Assembly (NCBI GenBank): GCA_002494135.1
Contig: DLBG01000035.1
Span: 4,218-68,217, forward strand
From: Lachnospiraceae bacterium UBA7027
GTDB lineage: Bacteria; Bacillota; Clostridia; Lachnospirales; Lachnospiraceae
Length of the DNA: 64,000 bases
Direction of reading: 5' to 3'
A program made the translations under genes and the position numbers. Position 1 is the first letter of the stretch. Each line of letters opens with the position of its first letter. Shown here piece after piece: positions 59,194-64,000 of the stretch. The notes beneath the pieces are model-generated. The model saw only the letters and a list, made by a program, of their open reading frames with translations, was not told the DNA's origin and did not search any database.

Positions 59194-60339
59194 TCAGAAA
59201 ATATATTTTTTATATGCTTTGAACGCACTGGGAAGCGCATATCCCTCTTTTCGTTCCTCTTTTGTGACAAAGAAAATCCCGTTGGCGGGGTCGTAAACGG
59301 AGGGGTCCGCGATATCGTCCACCACGGCATGGAATGCTTTCATGTGCCATTCGATATGGGAAAAAACATGCGTGCTTTCCTCGATTTCCCGGATTCGGAC
59401 CGGGTGATAGCCGAGTCCTTCGATATAGGAAGATGCCTGCTTCTTTGTAAGAAAACCTTCCGCTGCGGGCAGCTCGTACATGCCGGCAAGCAGTCCCTTT
59501 CCCGGGCGTTTCTTTAACGCGATTCCGCGCGTGGATTCCAAAACAAAAACCGTGCGGTTTTCTATCCGCCGTTTTGCTTTTGCGGCTTTCTTCGGATACT
59601 CACCGATCCGCCCTTCCTTATACGCCCTGCAGACTCCTGCGAAGGGACATTCGCCGCATTTCGGCTCTCCGTTCGGCAGACAGACCGTGGCTCCGACTTC
59701 CATCATTGCGGCGTTAAAATCGCCGGGACGGTAGGTTAAATCGCCATCGTTCTTTTCCGCGCAGCCCTTTTCACTCTCCACACAGCCCTTTTCACTCGCT
59801 TCGCCGGCCTTATGCATCAGGACCGCTATCTCCTCCCGGATGCGTTTCACCGTTTTGGCATCGGAGATGCATCCGTCGTCGGCCATGATACGCGTATAGA
59901 CGCGAAGCACGTTTCCGTCGACCGCGGGGACATTCTCCCCGCCCGCAATCGAGGCAACCGCACCTGCGGTATAGGACCCGATTCCGGGAAGCGTTAACAG
60001 TACTTCGTAAGAAACAGGAAAAAGGCCGCCGCAGGAAGCATTCACTTCCATGGCTGCCTTATGCATATTTCTGACTCTGGAATAATAACCAAGCCCCTCC
60101 CAGATGCGTGTCAGGTCATCCTCCTTTGCTTCGGCAAGTGCCTTCACATCGGGATACTTCGACAAAAAAGAGGCATAGTACGGTTTTACGGCTTCCACGC
60201 GGGTCTGCTGCAGCATGATTTCCGATACCCAGATGCGGTACGGATCGTTTGTATGCCGCCAGGGCAAGTCCCGCTTATTTGCACGATACCAGGCAAGAAG
60301 CCGGTAAACGTCTTTTACTTTTAATATCGGTCTGTTCAT
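59194..60339 (-). CDS. mutY: A/G-specific adenine glycosylase MutY
   Basis: A 381-residue DNA repair enzyme that removes A opposite 8-oxoG. Catalytic Glu lies in WVSEIMLQQTRV, the HhH is LLTLPGIGSYTAGAV and the Asp is in PAVDGNVLRVYTR. The Fe-S cluster Cys are in VCLPNGEPKCGECPFAGVC, with seven residues in the first gap where six is common. A tandem repeat SEKGC(V/A)E is inserted between the catalytic and cluster regions. The C-terminal NUDIX-like domain is present. Confidence 0.95.
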   Translation of the reverse strand: MNRPILKVKDVYRLLAWYRANKRDLPWRHTNDPYRIWVSEIMLQQTRVEAVKPYYASFLSKYPDVKALAEAKEDDLTRIWEGLGYYSRVRNMHKAAMEVNASCGGLFPVSYEVLLTLPGIGSYTAGAVASIAGGENVPAVDGNVLRVYTRIMADDGCISDAKTVKRIREEIAVLMHKAGEASEKGCVESEKGCAEKNDGDLTYRPGDFNAAMMEVGATVCLPNGEPKCGECPFAGVCRAYKEGRIGEYPKKAAKAKRRIENRTVFVLESTRGIALKKRPGKGLLAGMYELPAAEGFLTKKQASSYIEGLGYHPVRIREIEESTHVFSHIEWHMKAFHAVVDDIADPSVYDPANGIFFVTKEERKEGYALPSAFKAYKKYIF

Positions 60340-60437
60340 GGCATTCCCTGTATCTTTTGTCTTCGGACCATTTTGCGGGGTCTGATTCTTCGGACCGTTT
60401 CGGGTCCGTATCTTCGACCGTATCTTTACCGCGAAAA

Positions 60438-60929
60438 CTAACGGAAATCCTTGCCGTCAAATTCGCTCATGGTCTCAAGACGTTTCACCAAAGCCTTAAA
60501 GTGATCGGCCGCACTTCCCGGCTGCATGGGAAAATCCAGGGATAAGAACATGATGGCAAACGTTTCTTCCGAGATATGTCCTTCGAGTTCCTTTAAGACT
60601 TCTATCTTTCCGTCGTAGGAATCCGCGCTGATGAATTTCTGCAGACCGGGATCGATTTCGATGGGAATGGTCTGGGAAAGATCCGGAGCGGTTGCCGAAA
60701 TCGTCTCTTTCTCAAAACGGTGTTTCTGGGTTGCGTACGGATAATCTTCGGGGCTTAATTCCTCAACGAAAGACCACTGCGGTCTGACAAACACCTCATA
60801 AGGCGGATACAGTGCCTTATATACCACCATCATGCTGCCGTCTTCGCTGTTTTTCGCCAGCGTCACGATTTCGTACCGTTTCCCTTTAAAATGTGTGTAA
60901 ACGTCGCCTTTTTTCAATTCATGTTCCAT
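60438..60929 (-). CDS. DUF1653-domain protein
   Basis: A 163-residue protein. The N-terminal 65 residues match DUF1653 (DVYTHFKGKRYEIVTLAKNS, then YPPYEVFVRPQWSF), a small beta domain of unknown role. The rest is helical and unassigned. It is 13 bases downstream of holA and 98 bases before mutY, so it belongs to the DNA-metabolism run. The 98-base gap before mutY has repeated CTTCGGACC strings but no clear signal. Confidence 0.8.
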   Translation of the reverse strand: MEHELKKGDVYTHFKGKRYEIVTLAKNSEDGSMMVVYKALYPPYEVFVRPQWSFVEELSPEDYPYATQKHRFEKETISATAPDLSQTIPIEIDPGLQKFISADSYDGKIEVLKELEGHISEETFAIMFLSLDFPMQPGSAADHFKALVKRLETMSEFDGKDFR

Positions 60930-60942
60930 GTATTTCCCCTCC

Positions 60943-61980
60943 CTAATCTTCTTTTCCGGAATACCGGATCAGTAATAATTCCACTGCCATACGGTCCGAG
61001 ATTCCTCCGCTTTTGAAAAGCCGGTCATACTCTGCCGCATCGCGCAGGGCGTTTTTTAATTCCTCCGAAGAAAACTGCTTGGCCTGCGTTTCATACTTTC
61101 TTGCCACGTAAGCCTGTGCTTTGGCATCCCTGCCTTTAAATTCCATCTTCTGTCCGATCTGCTCGCTGCTCATTCCGTGATTCATCAAATCCTTCACGGC
61201 AATGAGAATACGAAACTGTTTGGCCATCAGCGCAAGGATTTTAAGAGGCGGTTCGCGAAGTTCCAGCAGATCGTAATAAAGCTTCAGTGCCTCTTTCTGC
61301 TGCCGGTTTGCAAGAAAACCGATCATATCAAATACCCGGTCCTGCACCGTGACATGACACAGATTGTCGACATCCGTTTTCTCTATGACGTTTTTATCCA
61401 TGCAGTACGCGGTAAGCTTGTCCATCTCCGAAGCAATGGCAAACATGTCACGTCCCGTATCATCCATAATCGTCCGGACCGCCGCCTGTGTGATGTTTAA
61501 TCCGGCGTCCTGTGCCCGGTGCACGATAAAACTGGTCAGCCTTTCATCGCTTTGCAGCGAAAACTCTTCCACCAGACCGATTCGGGAAACTTCTTTAAAC
61601 GTTGTAAGCCGCTTGTCCGGCTTATCTTCCAGAAAGACAATCAGGGTGCTTTCCGGAAGGTTTTTTAAAAGATTCAGAAGGTCGTCGTTTGCCCTTGTAA
61701 AGAGTTCCGCGCCCTCGATCACGATCATTCTGCGCTCCGCGAAAAAAGGCATCGTTAAGGCTGCATCCGAAAAAGCGTCTACGGTAACGTCCTTTCCCGA
61801 GAAACGGAAGAAATTCATATCGCCCCTCAGTTCGTCGATGCTTTTCCCCATACAGGCCTTCACAAGCCTGTTGCGGAAAAAATGCACCAGATACTGTTCC
61901 TCTCCGAAGAGAAGGTAGGCCCGTCTTAATTTCCCTGACTTTATGTCTTTTTGCACTTCAAACATTTCAGGTGCTGCCAT
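60943..61980 (-). CDS. holA: DNA polymerase III subunit delta
   Basis: A 345-residue clamp-loader subunit. I chose the start at 61980, where GGGAG is six bases upstream, over the ATG two codons earlier that abuts the same site. LLFGEEQYLVHFFRNRLVK marks the N-terminal domain; a non-ATPase AAA+ fold and a collar domain follow (REPPLKILALMAKQFRILIA). Its 5' end overlaps the metalloprotein gene by 14 bases. Confidence 0.94.
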   Translation of the reverse strand: MAAPEMFEVQKDIKSGKLRRAYLLFGEEQYLVHFFRNRLVKACMGKSIDELRGDMNFFRFSGKDVTVDAFSDAALTMPFFAERRMIVIEGAELFTRANDDLLNLLKNLPESTLIVFLEDKPDKRLTTFKEVSRIGLVEEFSLQSDERLTSFIVHRAQDAGLNITQAAVRTIMDDTGRDMFAIASEMDKLTAYCMDKNVIEKTDVDNLCHVTVQDRVFDMIGFLANRQQKEALKLYYDLLELREPPLKILALMAKQFRILIAVKDLMNHGMSSEQIGQKMEFKGRDAKAQAYVARKYETQAKQFSSEELKNALRDAAEYDRLFKSGGISDRMAVELLLIRYSGKED

Positions 61981-62566
61981 TGTCATCTCCCGCGGGAAGG
62001 CGGTTTAAAAGCGCATCCCCGTTTGTTTTCAGCCACTTGTCCCACTTTTTGTATTCCGGAAAGACCCGGTAAACATGCCCGTAAAATCTTTCCGAATGAT
62101 TCATTTCCAGCCTGTGGCAGAGTTCATGCACCACCACGCTGTCCAGAACCTCCGGCGGAGCCAGCAGTAAAAGTGCATTGAAACTTAAGTTTCCGTCCTT
62201 CGTGCAGCTTCCCCACCTTGTACGCTGCTTGCGGATTGAAATTTTACCGTATGTCACGCCGAGCATGGGCGCGTAATACTCCACCCGCTGCCGGAACGCC
62301 GTTTTCGCAACTTTCACCAGATGATTTAACTCCGTCTTCGACAGTTTCGGAGTCTGCGCCGCAATCAATTCCTTACGTCTCTGTTCGGCGGTATGTTTCG
62401 AAATCCAATCCCGGTTTGCCGTGACGAATTCTTCGATTTCCGATTTTGAGACAAAGAAAGGTGCCCTCACTTCGGCATTACCGTCTTTGGTAATGTGAAG
62501 ACTGATGGTTTTGCGCCTGCTTCGGACGACTTTTACGGTAATTTCTCTCCGGGTCTCTTCATTCAT
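61967..62566 (-). CDS. YgjP/SprT-like zinc metallopeptidase-type protein
   Basis: A 199-residue protein of the YgjP family (DUF45). The zinc motif is VVVHELCHRLEMNHSERFYG, with the two His of HExxH-type (HELCH) and a third His nearby; RWGSCTKDGNLSFNALLLLA is the usual preceding string. Proteolytic activity is predicted but not shown for most members. It lies four bases after aepY and overlaps holA. Confidence 0.9.
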   Translation of the reverse strand: MNEETRREITVKVVRSRRKTISLHITKDGNAEVRAPFFVSKSEIEEFVTANRDWISKHTAEQRRKELIAAQTPKLSKTELNHLVKVAKTAFRQRVEYYAPMLGVTYGKISIRKQRTRWGSCTKDGNLSFNALLLLAPPEVLDSVVVHELCHRLEMNHSERFYGHVYRVFPEYKKWDKWLKTNGDALLNRLPAGDDNGST

Positions 62567-62570
62567 TGTA

Positions 62571-63692
62571 TCACAAGGTTTCCAAATACTTCATAAAATT
62601 CTCTTTATTCTCTCTCGCGGTTGTGGTCGGTCTTCCGAGATCGTCCCTTGCACCGATGGAACAAAGCACTTCGATGAAGGATAATTCGTTTCTTTGTTTT
62701 GCTTCCTTAAGTGCCGCATCCAGCTCGTCAAACGTCGTTACCCTTACGGCATTCGGATAGCCGCATCCTTTTGCAATCTGTATCATGTCTGCCTTTGCGG
62801 CCACGGTCGGCATTCCGCCGACGGTTTCATGTGCTCCGTTGTTGATCAGCACATGAACCAGATTCTTCGGCGCATTGGCTCCGATGACAGCCATGGAACC
62901 CATGTGCATCAGTACCGCTCCGTCACCGTCTATGCACCAGATTTTTGCATCCGGTTTCTCAAATGCAATTCCGAGTGCGATGGAAGAGGAATGTCCCATG
63001 GAACCCACGGTCAGGAAATCCCTGCTGTGATCCTGTCCCTTTGCTTCCCTGATTTCAAACAGTTCACGGCTTGCCTTTCCCGTAGTGGAAACAATCGGAT
63101 CATCGCCGGAAACATCCGTAATATGGCGGATAATTTCCTCACGTACCATTGTATTGCCGTTTTTGTATTCCACCTTCCCGTCAAAGGAAAGGGCACCCTT
63201 GCGAACCACGAAGGCAACATTTTTGCCGGCTTTCAGTTTTTCCCGGAAAGAATCCATCACTTTTACCAGTTCCTCCCCGGTCGTCTCCTTTCCGATGATA
63301 AAACTTGCGATATCCATATCTTCGAGCAGCTTAACGGTTACCTCTCCCTGATAGATATGCTGGGGTTCGTCATGTACCCCCGGTTCGCCTCTCCATCCGA
63401 TTACAAAAATCATCGGAATGGCGTAGACCTTGTCATTCAAAAGAGATGCCACGGGATTGATGATGTTTCCCTCTCCGCTGTTTTGCATATAAACTACGGG
63501 AACCTTTCCCGTTGCCAGATAATAGCCTGCTGCCAGCGCCGTGCAGTTTCCCTCGTTTGCGGCTATCACATGATGCTTCGGATCGATGCCGTAGCGCGCG
63601 ATCAGATAATTGCAAAGTGCCTTTAACTGGCTGTCGGGCACGCCCGTATAAAATTCCGCTCCCAGTATTTCCGTGAATTTTTCTGCGTTCAT
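62571..63692 (-). CDS. aepY: Phosphonopyruvate decarboxylase
   Basis: A 373-residue TPP enzyme that converts phosphonopyruvate to phosphonoacetaldehyde, the step that pulls phosphonate synthesis forward. It shows YTGVPDSQLKALCNYL at the start, AANEGNCTALAAGYYLATGK (Glu for TPP) and the TPP/Mg motif WCIDGDGAVLMHMGSMAVIG. It lies nine bases after the PEP mutase gene. The product normally leads to 2-aminoethylphosphonate for lipids or surface glycans. Confidence 0.93.
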   Translation of the reverse strand: MNAEKFTEILGAEFYTGVPDSQLKALCNYLIARYGIDPKHHVIAANEGNCTALAAGYYLATGKVPVVYMQNSGEGNIINPVASLLNDKVYAIPMIFVIGWRGEPGVHDEPQHIYQGEVTVKLLEDMDIASFIIGKETTGEELVKVMDSFREKLKAGKNVAFVVRKGALSFDGKVEYKNGNTMVREEIIRHITDVSGDDPIVSTTGKASRELFEIREAKGQDHSRDFLTVGSMGHSSSIALGIAFEKPDAKIWCIDGDGAVLMHMGSMAVIGANAPKNLVHVLINNGAHETVGGMPTVAAKADMIQIAKGCGYPNAVRVTTFDELDAALKEAKQRNELSFIEVLCSIGARDDLGRPTTTARENKENFMKYLETL

Positions 63693-63701
63693 GTTATTCT
63701 C

Positions 63702-64000
63702 CTAAATCTCGTCAATCAGTGTAATGATTTCTTTGATGGGCATCAGTCTGTCATCCACTTCCTTGGCCCTGTGATACCGAAGAATGTCCTCGGCCGTTTT
63801 CTGCATGGCCGGGAAAGCGCTTCTGGTAAGCTGGTTCGCATAGATGACGATATTAACGCCGTGCGACGAAAGCTCCTCTTCCGTTATTACGTTAAAACTC
63901 GACGGAACCACAACGATCGGTGTATTCTTATCCACTGCCCGGAATTTGTCGCAAAATTCCAGAATCTCCGCAGGATCTTTCTTACGGCTGTGAATCATGA
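63702..64000 (-). CDS. aepX: Phosphoenolpyruvate mutase, C-terminal part (cut by window edge)
   Basis: The C-terminal 99 residues are present; the start lies beyond the right edge. The visible part begins around MIHSRKKDPAEILEFCDKFR and includes TPIVVVPSSFN and VNIVIYANQLTRSAFPAM, typical of the PEP mutase/isocitrate lyase fold after the catalytic region. The active-site residues lie upstream and cannot be checked. The enzyme makes the C-P bond of phosphonopyruvate, the substrate of the next gene, aepY. Confidence 0.88.
   Translation of the reverse strand, partial: MIHSRKKDPAEILEFCDKFRAVDKNTPIVVVPSSFNVITEEELSSHGVNIVIYANQLTRSAFPAMQKTAEDILRYHRAKEVDDRLMPIKEIITLIDEI

Noticed and set aside
62694..63626. 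Plus-strand open frame of 310 codons
   Set aside because: It lies wholly antisense to aepY, which has clear enzyme motifs. It has no ribosome binding site or recognisable domain and results from the codon bias of the real gene.

Overview
The window reads as a chromosomal segment of an anaerobic Firmicute of the class Clostridia, most like a Lachnospiraceae member. This rests on the gene order tig-clpP-clpX-lon-engB, the hom/aspartate kinase/ACT-protein cluster, AGGAGG-type ribosome binding sites, Flp1-like pili and the Clostridia-type glutaminyl-tRNA synthetase. Taxonomy is inferred from gene content and style, not from a marker search. Most genes lie on the minus strand.

Positions 1 to about 27,400 form one accessory locus, almost all on the minus strand. 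It holds a complete Tad (type IVb) pilus machine: TadZ, TadA ATPase, TadB, TadC, a Flp-like pilin, three minor-pilin-like proteins and a TadV-type prepilin peptidase. Embedded with it is a phospho-signalling set: a membrane Ser/Thr kinase with an extracytoplasmic TPR domain, a PP2C phosphatase and an FHA protein. Around these lie eight paralogous single-pass membrane TPR proteins (one cut by the window edge) and a WG-repeat membrane protein. The kinase carries five Thr-Glu-Val-Leu/Ile motifs, inserted inside its catalytic domain, that suit FHA docking. The prepilin peptidase is split: the catalytic aspartyl half is in the operon, and its N-terminal zinc-ribbon half is encoded alone and divergently from a probably leaderless promoter. 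My reading is that the kinase, FHA protein and phosphatase control assembly or activity of the pilus, with TPR proteins as extracytoplasmic sensors or adaptors.

Positions 27,400 to 38,100 hold accessory and envelope genes: a Lon-like AAA+ ATPase without a protease domain, a degenerate thioredoxin-like protein, an AraC regulator divergent from a MATE exporter, a membrane protein next to a phosphodiester glycosidase, a transglutaminase-like protein, a flotillin and a small XRE regulator. A tRNA-Pro with an AGG anticodon follows, sharing its promoter region with the XRE gene.

Positions 38,200 to 49,400 mix a HAD phosphatase, a polytopic membrane protein of glycosyltransferase-C type, a CpXC zinc protein, the operon for an ACT regulator, homoserine dehydrogenase and aspartate kinase, a TetR regulator and glutaminyl-tRNA synthetase. 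Positions 49,400 to 64,000 are mostly conserved housekeeping: the tig-clpP-clpX-lon-engB proteostasis cluster, a DUF805 protein with YGPP tail motifs, a PrsA/SurA-like foldase, glyA, mutY, holA, a YgjP-type metalloprotein, and the phosphonate genes aepY and aepX (partial). Three genes (lon, the HAD gene and the membrane glycosyltransferase gene) carry in-frame duplications of their own 3' end that cross the stop codon.
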